A DNA stretch of 64,000 nucleotides from Candidatus Hydrogenedentota bacterium (GTDB lineage Bacteria > Hydrogenedentota > Hydrogenedentia > Hydrogenedentales > SLHB01): contig JADLHJ010000078.1 of NCBI GenBank assembly GCA_020848835.1, forward strand, positions 42,738-106,737. The letters are read 5' to 3'. Position numbers and translations under genes: made by a program. The notes beneath the pieces are model-generated. The model was not told the DNA's origin. It ran no database searches and worked only from the letters and a program-made list of their open reading frames with translations. Position 1 is the stretch's first letter; every line of letters starts with the position of its first letter. Positions 17,660 through 27,616 of the stretch are shown here, in pieces.

Positions 17660-19119
17660 TAGTTGTTCCCCACAAATCCCACATATGTTTTTTCTTTATT
17701 GCCAAAATAACTCACAAAACTTTTCACCCCGTGCAACTTCGCACGCAGATCGGCCATATTCTGGATATTGCGCAACATTCGCCACATTTGCCCGGGCCGC
17801 AAATAAAAACTGCGCAACCCTTCATCAATGAAACTATTGATCTGTTCTGCGCTCAAGCCCGGCAATTGCTGCGTGGAACGCTGCTCGAAATTGTCGTCCA
17901 CCCAATCGCGCCACTTCGTTTGCTGGAGATACCCGTTCTCCTGCGCCCATTTGTAATAGGACGTCCCCGGGTACGCCACGACCGCAGTAAACTGCGCCGT
18001 GTCGATCGGCAATTGCTGCGACAGATCGAGGGTCTTCCGCGCTGTTTCGGCGGTCTCGCCCGGCCCGCCAAACATGAAGCAACCGTGTACGCGGATGCCT
18101 GCGTTGTGCGCGTTATGCGCGAAGCGGTGCATCTGCGCGACCGTTGCGCCCTTCTTCACGTTGTTCAGTACTTGCTGATCGCCGAACTCGAATCCCACGC
18201 ACAACCAGCGGCACCCCGACCGTTTCATCAGTTTTAATACTTCGAGATCGTTTACATCCACGCGCGCGTTCGCGCTCCACGAAATGTTCAGGTTGCGACG
18301 AATCATCGTCTCACACAGTTCTACAAGACGGTCCTGTGAACTGCGCATCGTCAGCGTATCGTCTTCGAACATGATCTCTTGCAGGTTCGGGAATAGTTTC
18401 TTGTCGTACTCGATCTCATCGCAGACGTTATCGGCGCTGCGCGTACGATAGCTATGCCCGTTCATCACCTGCGGCAACTGGCAGAACGTACATTTCGCGC
18501 GACACCCACGTCCGCTCAGCAGCGTCACGAATGGAAATAGCTTTCCGAAATCGTGGTAGTCGTTGATGTCCACGTGCTTCCACGCGGGAAACGCGAGTTC
18601 GTCGAGGTTCTCAATATAGGGACGCGATGGATTACACACATATTGCGAACCATCCATCCACGCCAACCCCGCGCATTCTTTAATCGCGACACCATTCGCA
18701 AGGTCGCGAATCGTGTAGTCGTACTCCGCAATCGCGACGGCATCCAGGGCACCGTTCGCATTGCGCAAGGTATCTTCAGGTTCAGCGGTCACATGCGGAC
18801 CGATCATTACATGTAAGCCGCCCAGCGCGTCTTTGCACAAACGCGCCGACTCGATGTCCGCGTCGATCGACGGCGTCGTCGCCTGATATACGACCATGTC
18901 CGGCGCGAAAGTTTTCAGCTTCTGAATCGCAATTTCCGTCGGCATGTTTTTGGCCTGCGCATCGAGAAAGTAAATCTCGTGCCCAGCCGCCTCAACCACG
19001 CCCGCACAGGTGCAGAAATAATCCGGATGCCGCTGCACGCGCCCACGCGAACGCGCAAACCACCGCGCGGACTTCGTGAAGTCTTTGCCAAACATCGGAT
19101 TTAAAAAAGCAACGCGCAT
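17659..19119 (-). CDS. B12-binding-type radical SAM protein
   Basis: The 486-residue protein has a B12-binding-type N-terminal domain (VAFLNPMFGKDFT; IGPHVTAEPEDT near 115) and a radical SAM core with SGRGCRAKCTFCQLPQV (about residue 208). Later motifs are LCVGFEFGDQQVL and CFMFGGPGETAETA. ATG 19119 was preferred to the upstream GTG 19131 because it forms a TGATG overlap with the Nudix stop. The substrate is unknown. It directly precedes the two small exported proteins, which suggests a shared role. Confidence 0.88.
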   Translation of the reverse strand: MRVAFLNPMFGKDFTKSARWFARSRGRVQRHPDYFCTCAGVVEAAGHEIYFLDAQAKNMPTEIAIQKLKTFAPDMVVYQATTPSIDADIESARLCKDALGGLHVMIGPHVTAEPEDTLRNANGALDAVAIAEYDYTIRDLANGVAIKECAGLAWMDGSQYVCNPSRPYIENLDELAFPAWKHVDINDYHDFGKLFPFVTLLSGRGCRAKCTFCQLPQVMNGHSYRTRSADNVCDEIEYDKKLFPNLQEIMFEDDTLTMRSSQDRLVELCETMIRRNLNISWSANARVDVNDLEVLKLMKRSGCRWLCVGFEFGDQQVLNNVKKGATVAQMHRFAHNAHNAGIRVHGCFMFGGPGETAETARKTLDLSQQLPIDTAQFTAVVAYPGTSYYKWAQENGYLQQTKWRDWVDDNFEQRSTQQLPGLSAEQINSFIDEGLRSFYLRPGQMWRMLRNIQNMADLRAKLHGVKSFVSYFGNKEKTYVGFVGNN

Positions 19120-19613
19120 CAGTCTTTCCACAAATTACCGAGATATAGGGCCTTCTTCGGGAATCCCGCGCGAATCGCGGGAAGCAATTCGTGACGTATA
19201 TCGGGATAAAACTTCAATGATTCCAATTCGTTCACCGGCATGTAACGCACTTCCACCACGCGCGGATCGACGCCGCAGGCAATCTCGCCGGTCACGACGT
19301 GCGCCGTGAAACACAAATTGATCGTATGCCTCGTGTTGTCCGGTGGTATGGTGTCGTTTACGATCACGAGATCCCCAACCTCAATTTCGAGGCATGCCTC
19401 CTCGCGCAATTCGCGCTGCAACGCTTCTGCGAGCGGCTCGCCATATTCGATCCCGCCCCCCGGCAACAGCCAATAAGACTTCCCATTCTTGATATGACGC
19501 ACCAAAAGCAGTTCATCACCGCGCATGATTATCGCCGCCACACGGATACGCGGGCTCTGTTGCGCCGGTGAAACTTCGGCGCCGTCCATCAGTTTAGGTT
19601 TACGCGCGAGCAT
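19119..19613 (-). CDS. Nudix hydrolase
   Basis: The 164-residue protein contains the Nudix box GX5EX7REUXEEXGU as GGIEYGEPLAEALQRELREE followed by ACL, near residues 52-74. The catalytic glutamates are intact, but the late Gly of the consensus is Cys. Nudix enzymes cleave nucleoside diphosphates linked to another moiety; the substrate cannot be read here. It is coupled by one-base overlaps to hflX upstream and the radical SAM gene downstream. Confidence 0.9.
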   Translation of the reverse strand: MLARKPKLMDGAEVSPAQQSPRIRVAAIIMRGDELLLVRHIKNGKSYWLLPGGGIEYGEPLAEALQRELREEACLEIEVGDLVIVNDTIPPDNTRHTINLCFTAHVVTGEIACGVDPRVVEVRYMPVNELESLKFYPDIRHELLPAIRAGFPKKALYLGNLWKD

Positions 19614-20923
19614 CAGGCTACGCCGTCCACAGTATCGACAACATACGCCTTTAAAGACCCCAACTGCGGCGCAGACAGTTCTGCATCCAGCACAATGTCA
19701 TTCCCCTCATACGCGCGATCGAACACGCGTCCCCATTCATACACACGCGAAGCCAAGTTCGCTTCCTGTTGCGGAATACGCAGCGTCACCCGCGTACGCG
19801 CGTTGGCGAAATAAGCTTCAATTCGTTTCAAGAGTTCAGCCAAACCCTCGCGCGTCACAGCGGATACCGCACACGACTCGCCAGGCTGGTTTAATTTTTC
19901 GCGCACAGAATCGTCGTCCGCGGCGTCAATCTTGTTGTACACGCGAATCAACGGCTTACTCGTCGCGCCGATTTCTTCCAACACGCCCATCACGGCGCTG
20001 ACCTGCTCGTCCACGCCCTCATGCGACACATCGGAAACAAGCAGGATCAAATCCGCTTCATTCACTTCTTCCAACGTCGCGCGAAACGCGGCCACAAGCC
20101 CGTGCGGCAATTTGCGAATAAATCCCACCGTGTCGGTTATCACTGCCTGTCCGCCACCCGGCAAATCGCAGCGCCGGCTCGTCGGATCGAGCGTCGCGAA
20201 AAGCTTGTCTTCTACGAACACACCTGCCTGTGTCATCGCGTTCAACAATGACGATTTCCCAGCGTTGGTGTAGCCGACCAGTGCGACGGTGCCAACCGCG
20301 CCTTCCGTTCTGCGCTTGCGCTGCGTCTGGCGGTGCCGCCGAATCTCGTCGAGATCGGAACGCAGTCGATCGATCCGCTTACGGATTACGCGGCGATCAA
20401 CTTCCAGCTTCTGTTCACCGGGACCACGCGTACCAATACCGCCGCCCAGCCGCGCCATCTCGACACCGCGGCCGGTAAGACGCGGGAGAATGTATTGAAG
20501 CTGCGCGAGTTCGACTTGATGCTTACCTTCGTTTGTACGTGCTCGCTGCGCGAAAATATCGAGAATCAGTTGCGTGCGATCCAGCACCTTCACGCCAAGC
20601 GCCTTCTGCAGCTTAGATCCCTGCGTCGGCGAAAGTTCCGAATCGAAGAGTACGAGGATCGCCTCAAGCTCGCCAACCGCTCTCGCGATCTGCTCGACCT
20701 TACCTGCGCCGATGAGCGTCGCCGGACAAGGCACCGCGCGACGTTGCACCATCGTGCAGGCCACTTCGGCGCCAGCAGTCCACGCCAAACGGCGCATCTC
20801 CGCGAGCGATTCTTCTACCTCGTCGTGGTCCTCGCCGGGCACGACAAGGCGCACCAATATCGCCGTCTCCGAAATCGGCGGACGGTCAATGGTAATCAGT
20901 TTGCTATTTTCAGCCACGATCAT
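19613..20923 (-). CDS. hflX: GTPase HflX
   Basis: The 436-residue product matches HflX, a ribosome-associated GTPase that splits stalled or hibernating 70S ribosomes. The N-terminal HflX domain contains LFDSELSPTQGSKLQKAL and the Gly-rich linker RLGGGIGTRGPGEQKLE. The G domain shows G1 GYTNAGKSSLLNAM, G2/G3 with TDTVGFIRKLPHGL, and G4 VYNKIDAADD. It heads the minus-strand operon that continues with Nudix and radical SAM genes. A sigma-70-like promoter is visible at 20986-21014. No strong ribosome binding site precedes ATG 20923. Confidence 0.95.
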   Translation of the reverse strand: MIVAENSKLITIDRPPISETAILVRLVVPGEDHDEVEESLAEMRRLAWTAGAEVACTMVQRRAVPCPATLIGAGKVEQIARAVGELEAILVLFDSELSPTQGSKLQKALGVKVLDRTQLILDIFAQRARTNEGKHQVELAQLQYILPRLTGRGVEMARLGGGIGTRGPGEQKLEVDRRVIRKRIDRLRSDLDEIRRHRQTQRKRRTEGAVGTVALVGYTNAGKSSLLNAMTQAGVFVEDKLFATLDPTSRRCDLPGGGQAVITDTVGFIRKLPHGLVAAFRATLEEVNEADLILLVSDVSHEGVDEQVSAVMGVLEEIGATSKPLIRVYNKIDAADDDSVREKLNQPGESCAVSAVTREGLAELLKRIEAYFANARTRVTLRIPQQEANLASRVYEWGRVFDRAYEGNDIVLDAELSAPQLGSLKAYVVDTVDGVA

Positions 20924-20985
20924 TATGCAGGCCGGACCCGAATCCCCTTGCAGCTATGCCCCATATACAGGCGTATCCCGCGCGG

Positions 20986-21014
20986 ATTATACTGCATCTA
21001 GTGGAACGCGTCCA
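20986..21014 (-). promoter_or_regulatory. sigma-70-type promoter of the hflX operon
   Basis: On the minus strand TGGACG and a perfect TATAAT are separated by 17 bases. The predicted start site falls about 55 bases before the hflX ATG, in the intergenic region shared with the divergent sialidase gene. Confidence 0.6.
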
Positions 21015-21125
21015 CAAGATTTAGCAGAATATTCGTTCTTTTTAATCGTTTTCACACTCCGAATATTCCGCACACGTATTCTACCAGCCATCACTCCTTT
21101 CCGCTACAAAAATCTCCATGCGCAT

Positions 21126-21155
21126 TTGCGTTTTTCGAGTTTTTTGCGCTATCAT
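21126..21155 (+). promoter_or_regulatory. possible promoter of the sialidase gene
   Basis: TTGCGT and TATCAT are separated by 18 bases on the plus strand, about 32 bases before the GTG start. The -35 match is weak, so this is tentative. Confidence 0.35.
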
Positions 21156-21187
21156 CCACCTCGTTTCGCGGGGTTTAGGAGTCAGCG

Positions 21188-22435
21188 GTGCGTGGTGTTT
21201 TTCTCGGGCTGATAGCCGCAGCGTTTCTTTTCGTACTTACCCTTCAGGCACAGGAAAATTCAAAGCCCAGTGTTGGCCGTTCCAAGGGCCGCCCCACAGT
21301 GGTCGCGCCGCCCACCAATCGCGCTAAAACACAGCCCCCGGTAACAGCCGCCGCTGAGGAAAAGGAAGCAGCCACCAAAGCAGATCCTCAAGCGGCGAAA
21401 CCAGAAATCATCCCTACACGCAAAGCCGACCGTTCTCCGGAACAATTCTTAAAGATGGTCGAATCCGCAGGCGGCCGCGCCGACTTCGTCTTCTTGGATG
21501 ACCGCCCTTTCCTCCAATGTCACGCCTCGACCGTAGTCGAATCGGGTGACGGCGCGCTCCTTTGCGCGTGGTTCGGGGGCGACAAGGAAAAAGCCGATAA
21601 CGTCGCGATTTGGCTCGCCCGCTTCAAAAACGGCATGTGGTCCATGCCGGTCAAAGTCGCGAAAGTAAACGAAACCGCGCACTGGAATCCCGTCCTGTTC
21701 CGCGATCCTAAGAAAGGCACCTACCTCTTCTTCAAAGTCGGCCGCGAAATCCCGCTTTGGGAAACGAACTGGATCCAAACGAAAGACGACGGCCACACTT
21801 GGAGTGAGCCCTGCGAACTCGTCGCACACGACCAAGGCGGCCGCGGTCCCGTCCGCTGCAAACCGATTATACTGCACGACGGCACATGGCTCGCTGGCGC
21901 TTCGACAGAATACAAAGGCTGGAAAGCATTCGCCGATCGTTCGCAGGACGCAGGCCGCACCTGGGTGCGCAGCGACGACTGGCAAATCGATAAGACCGTC
22001 ATCGCAGGCGATGGTGTAATCCAGCCTACCCTTTGGGAATCGACGCCTGGACACGTCCACGCCTTCGTGCGCACGACGGCCGGTTTCATCGGCCGCGTCG
22101 ATTCAGCCGACGGCGGGCGCACGTGGTCACCCGTTCAAATAACTGATCTGCCAAACAACAACAGCGGCATCGACGTATTAAAACTCGCGGATAACCGCCT
22201 TGTGATGATCTACAACCCCGTCGGCAAGAACTGGGGTGGCCGTTCCCCGCTCAACCTCGCAATCTCCAGCGATAATGGCAAAACCTGGACTGACTTCGTG
22301 GCACTCGAAAACGAACCCGAAAAGGAATTCTCCTACCCTGCGGTCGTCGCAACGAAAGACGGCATCGCAGTTTCCTACACGTGGAAACGTCAGCGCGTTC
22401 GTGTTTGGCAAATTCCGCTTGCGGCATTAAAGTAG
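21188..22435 (+). CDS. secreted sialidase-family (BNR/Asp-box) protein
   Basis: The 415-residue protein has a signal peptide (VFLGLIAAAFLFVLTLQAQ) and a Pro/Ala/Lys-rich linker to about residue 85. A six-bladed propeller with Asp-boxes follows: TKDDGHTWSEP, SQDAGRTWVRS, SADGGRTWSPV and SSDNGKTW. It fits the exo-alpha-sialidase-like family common in polysaccharide-degrading bacteria. Activity on sialic acid is not assured, since many members act on other sugars. The start is GTG 21188 with AGGAG 7 bases upstream. It is divergent from the hflX operon. Confidence 0.87.
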   Translation: MRGVFLGLIAAAFLFVLTLQAQENSKPSVGRSKGRPTVVAPPTNRAKTQPPVTAAAEEKEAATKADPQAAKPEIIPTRKADRSPEQFLKMVESAGGRADFVFLDDRPFLQCHASTVVESGDGALLCAWFGGDKEKADNVAIWLARFKNGMWSMPVKVAKVNETAHWNPVLFRDPKKGTYLFFKVGREIPLWETNWIQTKDDGHTWSEPCELVAHDQGGRGPVRCKPIILHDGTWLAGASTEYKGWKAFADRSQDAGRTWVRSDDWQIDKTVIAGDGVIQPTLWESTPGHVHAFVRTTAGFIGRVDSADGGRTWSPVQITDLPNNNSGIDVLKLADNRLVMIYNPVGKNWGGRSPLNLAISSDNGKTWTDFVALENEPEKEFSYPAVVATKDGIAVSYTWKRQRVRVWQIPLAALK

Positions 22436-22506
22436 TCTTACGTCGCCGATAAATCTCTTTCCACGACCGCTGCTATATGCGCACAATGGCGGCGGGGAGG
22501 TCAGCC

Positions 22507-22968
22507 ATGCGCCTATACCTCATGCAGCACGGCGAGGCCGTGGAAAAAGAAATCGACCCCGAACGCCCCCTCAGCGAGCGAGGTCGGCGCGATGTGAAGC
22601 ACATCGCCACTTTTCTAAAGACCAATAACATTCACATTCCCACGATATGGCACAGCGGGAAAACACGCGCGCGCGAAACAGCGGAAATTCTCGCGTCGCA
22701 CGTGCAGGCCCAGACTACGGAGCACAACGGCCTAAACCCCGATGACGACGTTGTCACCGCCATCCACGCAATCCATGAATCGAAAGTCGATCTAGGAATT
22801 GCGGGACACTTGCCGCATCTTGCGTTGCTGACAGCAGAATTGCTGCGCACAAAAGGAAAGGCCGCACCGGTCCAGTTTCAACGTGGCGGAATCGTCGCAC
22901 TCCACCGTGGCGACGATAAGATTTGGCAAATCGAGTGGATGATCGTGCCGGAACTCTTCAAGGCGTAA
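22507..22968 (+). CDS. sixA: SixA-type phosphohistidine phosphatase
   Basis: The 153-residue histidine phosphatase has the catalytic N-terminus MRLYLMQHGEA (RHG here QHG, a variant often seen in SixA) and a second His at GIAGHLPHLALL. SixA removes phosphate from phosphohistidine on HPt or phosphotransferase proteins. ATG 22507 is chosen over ATG 22477 because GGGGAGG at 22494-22500 lies 6 bases before it and the start then matches the family. It is convergent with the chemosensory operon, whose CheA histidines could in principle be substrates, but that is conjecture. Confidence 0.87.
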   Translation: MRLYLMQHGEAVEKEIDPERPLSERGRRDVKHIATFLKTNNIHIPTIWHSGKTRARETAEILASHVQAQTTEHNGLNPDDDVVTAIHAIHESKVDLGIAGHLPHLALLTAELLRTKGKAAPVQFQRGGIVALHRGDDKIWQIEWMIVPELFKA

Positions 22969-22973
22969 CGCTG

Positions 22974-24065
<1,092 letters not shown>

Positions 24066-24521
24066 CTATTCCTCAATCTTCACACACAACTGCACAGGCC
24101 GCCCATCAACCTCAAAAATCACAACGTCCGCCGCGGCGCCTAGTGCGTCCCATTCTTCGGCGCCGATCGGCCGCACAGTGGGTATCGAAAGATTGAAAAC
24201 AGGTTCGCTTCCTGCAATTCCAGTAAGCACGTGACCACACGTCACATTCATCAACTCGCGCAGTGCATCGTCGCCCGCTCGTTGCGCGTTGGTATCCTCG
24301 GGATCAAGGCCCAACAAGTTTGATGCCATCTCAATCCCAAGCGAACGCGCGATGCTCATGTCGAGTGTGCCGTGAAACGGCCCTGAAAATGCAATATTCA
24401 CCAGCACCGCGTCACCAGGGAGCGAAGCCTTCCCATCCGAATTATCCGCGAAAAGGAAAGTGAGTTCCTCGAGCATTCGCGGAAACACGTCACGCAACAC
24501 CGCCTTGGTATCAACCTTCAT
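24066..24521 (-). CDS. CheX/CheC-type chemotaxis phosphatase
   Basis: The 151-residue protein has the CheX/CheC active-site helix with the E-x-x-N signature (ALRELMNVTCGHVL, about residue 88) and a preceding FSGPFHGTLDMSI sheet. Such proteins dephosphorylate CheY. Its start overlaps the cheY stop by 11 bases, so the phosphatase and its likely substrate are co-translated. A second CheX-type gene lies at 27995-28468. Confidence 0.82.
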   Translation of the reverse strand: MKVDTKAVLRDVFPRMLEELTFLFADNSDGKASLPGDAVLVNIAFSGPFHGTLDMSIARSLGIEMASNLLGLDPEDTNAQRAGDDALRELMNVTCGHVLTGIAGSEPVFNLSIPTVRPIGAEEWDALGAAADVVIFEVDGRPVQLCVKIEE

Positions 24522-24900
24522 TGGACGGCCCCAGCACTTCCGTGCATATCTCTCGGAATTGTTCCGGCGTAAACGGCTTACGGATGTACGCGCGCACGCC
24601 TTTCATCTTCAGTTCCGCCACGCGCGTGGCGCTCCCTTCCGTGGATACTACAACAACCGGGATACCCTTGAGGTTGTCTTCCGTGTTCATCCGCTCTATC
24701 AGCTCGACCCCGGTCATGACCGGCATGTTGATATCGGTCAAAACGAGATCCACCCATTTGTTCCGCAACACCTCCAGTGCTTCCTGGCCGTTCGCGGCGT
24801 TGTAGAGTTCGTTGATCGGCATCTCTGCCATGCGCATCGTCTTCGCGAGGATCGCGCGCACAGTCTCCGAATCGTCAACTATCAACACATTAATAGACAT
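24511..24900 (-). CDS. CheY-type single-domain response regulator
   Basis: The 129-residue receiver has the acidic pair and phospho-acceptor (VLIVDDSETVRAIL; LVLTDINMPVMTG, Asp near 56), a Ser/Thr switch (VVVSTEGS) and the conserved Lys (IRKPFTPEQ). There is no output domain. It overlaps the CheX-type phosphatase gene downstream and lies 22 bases from the HDOD gene. The partner protein (motor, pilus or other) cannot be told from sequence. Confidence 0.93.
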   Translation of the reverse strand: MSINVLIVDDSETVRAILAKTMRMAEMPINELYNAANGQEALEVLRNKWVDLVLTDINMPVMTGVELIERMNTEDNLKGIPVVVVSTEGSATRVAELKMKGVRAYIRKPFTPEQFREICTEVLGPSNEG

Positions 24901-24922
24901 TAAGAGAAACTCCTAGCCCCGG

Positions 24923-25768
24923 CTAGTTGAATATCGAGCAAATCTCTTCGAGCGATCCAAGGACGTCGGACGCAACCAACTCCAGAACGTCCGGCACCAC
25001 GCGCAATCGATCCAGCGATTCCACACACACGGAATAGTTCATCCCATCGGTCGAGGATGACGTGCCGCATATACGCGCCACGTGCTCGCCCAAATGCACA
25101 AGATCCACAACCGTCTTGTCCTCATGCGGATATTTGTTCGGATCGTGGTGCCAGCGCACGGAATCGATCACGACCTGCGGCAGTTTCCAATACTCGAGCA
25201 GCGCCGCGCCCACTTCCGCGTGATCGGTCCCAAGCACCATCTGCTCGGCGATCTCGAAAGAAATACTCTCGCGATATGCCTTGATCACAATCGGCGCGGA
25301 ATTAATCTCAAGATACGTTCCTAGCACGATCTTGCCCAAGTCATGCAAAAGACCCGCCGTATACGTCGCATCGGGCACCCGCATGCTCAAACGCTTCGGC
25401 AAATATTCCACCGCCAGCGCTGTCGCGGCGCTGTGTCGCAGCAGTCCGTTTCGCGGAAGGTCATAACCGCGTATTTCTTTTTGGGCAATTGGTGCGACCG
25501 CCGATGTCATCGCAATTTGAAACACACGCTTGAACCCAAGGCGCACGACCGCCTCGCGCACGCTGTTAATCGCGCCGCCCGTGCCAAAATACGCGGAATT
25601 TGCCAGCCTCAATAAATTGGTGACAAGTCCCGGATCGTATTCCACCGTGCGTTGCACGTCCTCGATCTGCGCATCCGGATTGTTCGCCAGCGCAAGCATT
25701 TGCGTGGCGGAAGTAGGCAGCGCGGAAATCGTCGAAACGCGCGCGAGTATTTCCTCGCGTTGGCTCAT
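24923..25768 (-). CDS. HDOD domain signalling protein
   Basis: The 281-residue protein consists of an HDOD domain: LVTNLLRLANSAYFG near residue 55, RLGFKRVFQIAMTSA, and an HD-like YTAGLLHDLGKIVLG near 145 with TDHAEVGAALLEYWKLP. HDOD proteins are helical signalling modules often found in two-component and motility loci. Their biochemical activity is not general. Its start overlaps the CheD stop as ATGA, which places it firmly within the chemosensory operon. Confidence 0.9.
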   Translation of the reverse strand: MSQREEILARVSTISALPTSATQMLALANNPDAQIEDVQRTVEYDPGLVTNLLRLANSAYFGTGGAINSVREAVVRLGFKRVFQIAMTSAVAPIAQKEIRGYDLPRNGLLRHSAATALAVEYLPKRLSMRVPDATYTAGLLHDLGKIVLGTYLEINSAPIVIKAYRESISFEIAEQMVLGTDHAEVGAALLEYWKLPQVVIDSVRWHHDPNKYPHEDKTVVDLVHLGEHVARICGTSSSTDGMNYSVCVESLDRLRVVPDVLELVASDVLGSLEEICSIFN

Positions 25769-26247
25769 AGCTCGCTTTCCTTGCCGCCCGAACGAATCGT
25801 AGTCTTACCATTCGAAATATGAAGCGACATCGTCCGCGCGACCGTCCCCCCCACGTCTTCCGCGGCGATCAAAATCTCGTTCTTCCACAACACCTTGCGC
25901 AACACCACATAGTTGCGCTCGCCAATCTTGAACATCCCATTATCATTCAGTGGCGAAGCCGCCCCCGCGACCTTCGCGATCATCCGCTTACGCGTGCCGC
26001 CCCGATCCAGCAACGTTTGAATCAACGCAGGCACGCCCGTGTCTGTAAACATCTGCGGGTTCTTTTTCGCCTTGTCCGGGTCAAGACGCGATAGGGGAAG
26101 CATGCAATGGATTAGCCCCCCAACCCCCGCACCGGGATCGAAAAGCGCAACACCGATGCACGATCCCAGCGAATAGGTAATCAATGTGTCCTTAGGGTCC
26201 GTGGACACTTTCATTTCCGATATCCCTACAGTCAACTGCACGCGCAT
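25765..26247 (-). CDS. cheD: chemoreceptor glutamine deamidase CheD (copy 1)
   Basis: The 160-residue CheD has the catalytic Cys and His in YSLGSCIGVALFDP and GGLIHCMLP. The phosphatase-interacting C-terminal region is also recognisable (FKIGERNYVV, EDVGGTVARTM). CheD deamidates receptor glutamines and pairs with CheC/CheX. ATG 26247 is used with GGAAGGAG just upstream; the TTG at 26262 is less likely. A diverged second copy lies at 27106-27591, with cheR between them. Confidence 0.9.
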   Translation of the reverse strand: MRVQLTVGISEMKVSTDPKDTLITYSLGSCIGVALFDPGAGVGGLIHCMLPLSRLDPDKAKKNPQMFTDTGVPALIQTLLDRGGTRKRMIAKVAGAASPLNDNGMFKIGERNYVVLRKVLWKNEILIAAEDVGGTVARTMSLHISNGKTTIRSGGKESEL

Positions 26248-26284
26248 GCTCCTTCCGCGCAATTGTTTTTCGCGACTCGTATCT

Positions 26285-27118
26285 TCATTTCACGTATACC
26301 GACGGGCGCACCGTTTTAAACTGTGAATCCAATCCCGTCAGACTCTCCGCATGGCCAATCATTAGGTAGCCACCCGGCTTTAACAATCGGTAGATCTCCT
26401 GTACCAGTCGAGAGCGGACATGGTTGTCAAAATAAATCATCACGTTCCGGCAAAACACCACATCCAGCGGTCCTTGCATCGGGAAAGGCGGTGTCGAAAG
26501 ATTTAACCGGCGAAACACGAGCAGCGCTCGCAACGTGTCTTTCGCTTCATATTTCATCTCGCCATTGTCGCGAACTTCGTCAAAATACTTCTTCCTCAAT
26601 TCCACGCTCATCGTGGAAATGCGTTGCGCGTCATAAACGCCGTCGCGGCACTTCTGCAACACGCGCGTCGATATATCCGTCGCGAGAATGCGCGCGTCTA
26701 CCCCCAGATTTCCTATCGCTTCACGCGTCGTCATGGCGAGCGTGTACGGCTCTTCACCCGTGGACGCCGCGGCACACCAGATGCGAAAACGCCGCTGTCC
26801 CTTCCCGGACCACGTCTTCAACAACGATGAAAGCATTTCAAAATGCGCCGGCTCGCGAAAAAAACTGGTGAAGTTGGTCGATATCGCATCGATGAGTTGC
26901 ACAAGTTCCGAACCGGACTTATCGTGCATAACCGCATCGTAGTACAACTCCGGCGTTTCAATATCCAGCGCGCGCATGCGCTTGGCAATCCGCGCCGAAA
27001 CCAGCGCAACTTTTTGATCGCCCAGTGTAATGCCGCACTTCTCGTAAATTAGCGTGCGAAATTTTTCAAAGGTTCGTTGTTCCACTGCTATTTCGCCCGC
27101 GCTGGTTACGCGAACCAA
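26285..27118 (-). CDS. cheR: chemotaxis protein methyltransferase CheR
   Basis: The 277-residue protein has an N-terminal helical CheR domain and a SAM-binding methyltransferase domain with the CheR signature IWCAAASTGEEPYTLAM near residue 117. VFCRNVMIYFD and PGGYLMIGHAESL follow. It methylates receptor glutamates using S-adenosylmethionine. The exact start is uncertain: TTG 27118 overlaps the upstream cheD by 13 bases, and GTG 27085 is an alternative. No good ribosome binding site decides between them. Confidence 0.92.
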   Translation of the reverse strand: MVRVTSAGEIAVEQRTFEKFRTLIYEKCGITLGDQKVALVSARIAKRMRALDIETPELYYDAVMHDKSGSELVQLIDAISTNFTSFFREPAHFEMLSSLLKTWSGKGQRRFRIWCAAASTGEEPYTLAMTTREAIGNLGVDARILATDISTRVLQKCRDGVYDAQRISTMSVELRKKYFDEVRDNGEMKYEAKDTLRALLVFRRLNLSTPPFPMQGPLDVVFCRNVMIYFDNHVRSRLVQEIYRLLKPGGYLMIGHAESLTGLDSQFKTVRPSVYVK

Positions 27119-27591
27119 TCCCCGTTCCGCACGTTGTTCGTTTTGAGCACGGCCAATTCCCCGGTACCTGTGTCAAACGCAATCTTGCGGCCTATCGGTC
27201 CCCCAATATCTTCGGCGAGAATGGTAATCTGCCGCCGCTGCAATGCCTCGCGCGCGGCTTCTACATTACGCTGACCAAGCGTCGGTTGGGTTTCGCCCTC
27301 CGGCGCACCGCCCCCGAGAATATGCGCAACCACGTTCGATTTCTCGCATCCGGCGTCTTCCATCATCTTGATGAGCGCCGAGATGCCCGCATTTCCGTAC
27401 ACCGGCGTCGCGTCGGTTTGCTCTTGCGCCTTCGGCTTGATGAAGTGATTCATCCCACCGCACTTGTTTTGCTTGTCCCACAAGCAAACAGCGACGCAAC
27501 TGCCCACAACCGCGCGCAGTAAGGTCGCCTTGGTACTGAAATATACGTAACCCGGTTCCACATAATAAGTCTGTTGTTTCGTCAAGTTCAT
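27106..27591 (-). CDS. cheD: chemoreceptor glutamine deamidase CheD (copy 2)
   Basis: The 161-residue CheD homologue has the active-site Cys in AVVGSCVAVCLWD and His in GGMNHFIKP. It contains extra cysteines (QNKCGG, DAGCEK) and is clearly diverged from copy 1. Two CheD proteins flanking one CheR suggest two receptor classes, or separate roles with the two CheX-type phosphatases. It lies 25 bases downstream of a CheY-type gene. Confidence 0.9.
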   Translation of the reverse strand: MNLTKQQTYYVEPGYVYFSTKATLLRAVVGSCVAVCLWDKQNKCGGMNHFIKPKAQEQTDATPVYGNAGISALIKMMEDAGCEKSNVVAHILGGGAPEGETQPTLGQRNVEAAREALQRRQITILAEDIGGPIGRKIAFDTGTGELAVLKTNNVRNGDWFA

Positions 27592-27616
27592 GATGTTCGG
27601 CGATCAAGCATCGTTG

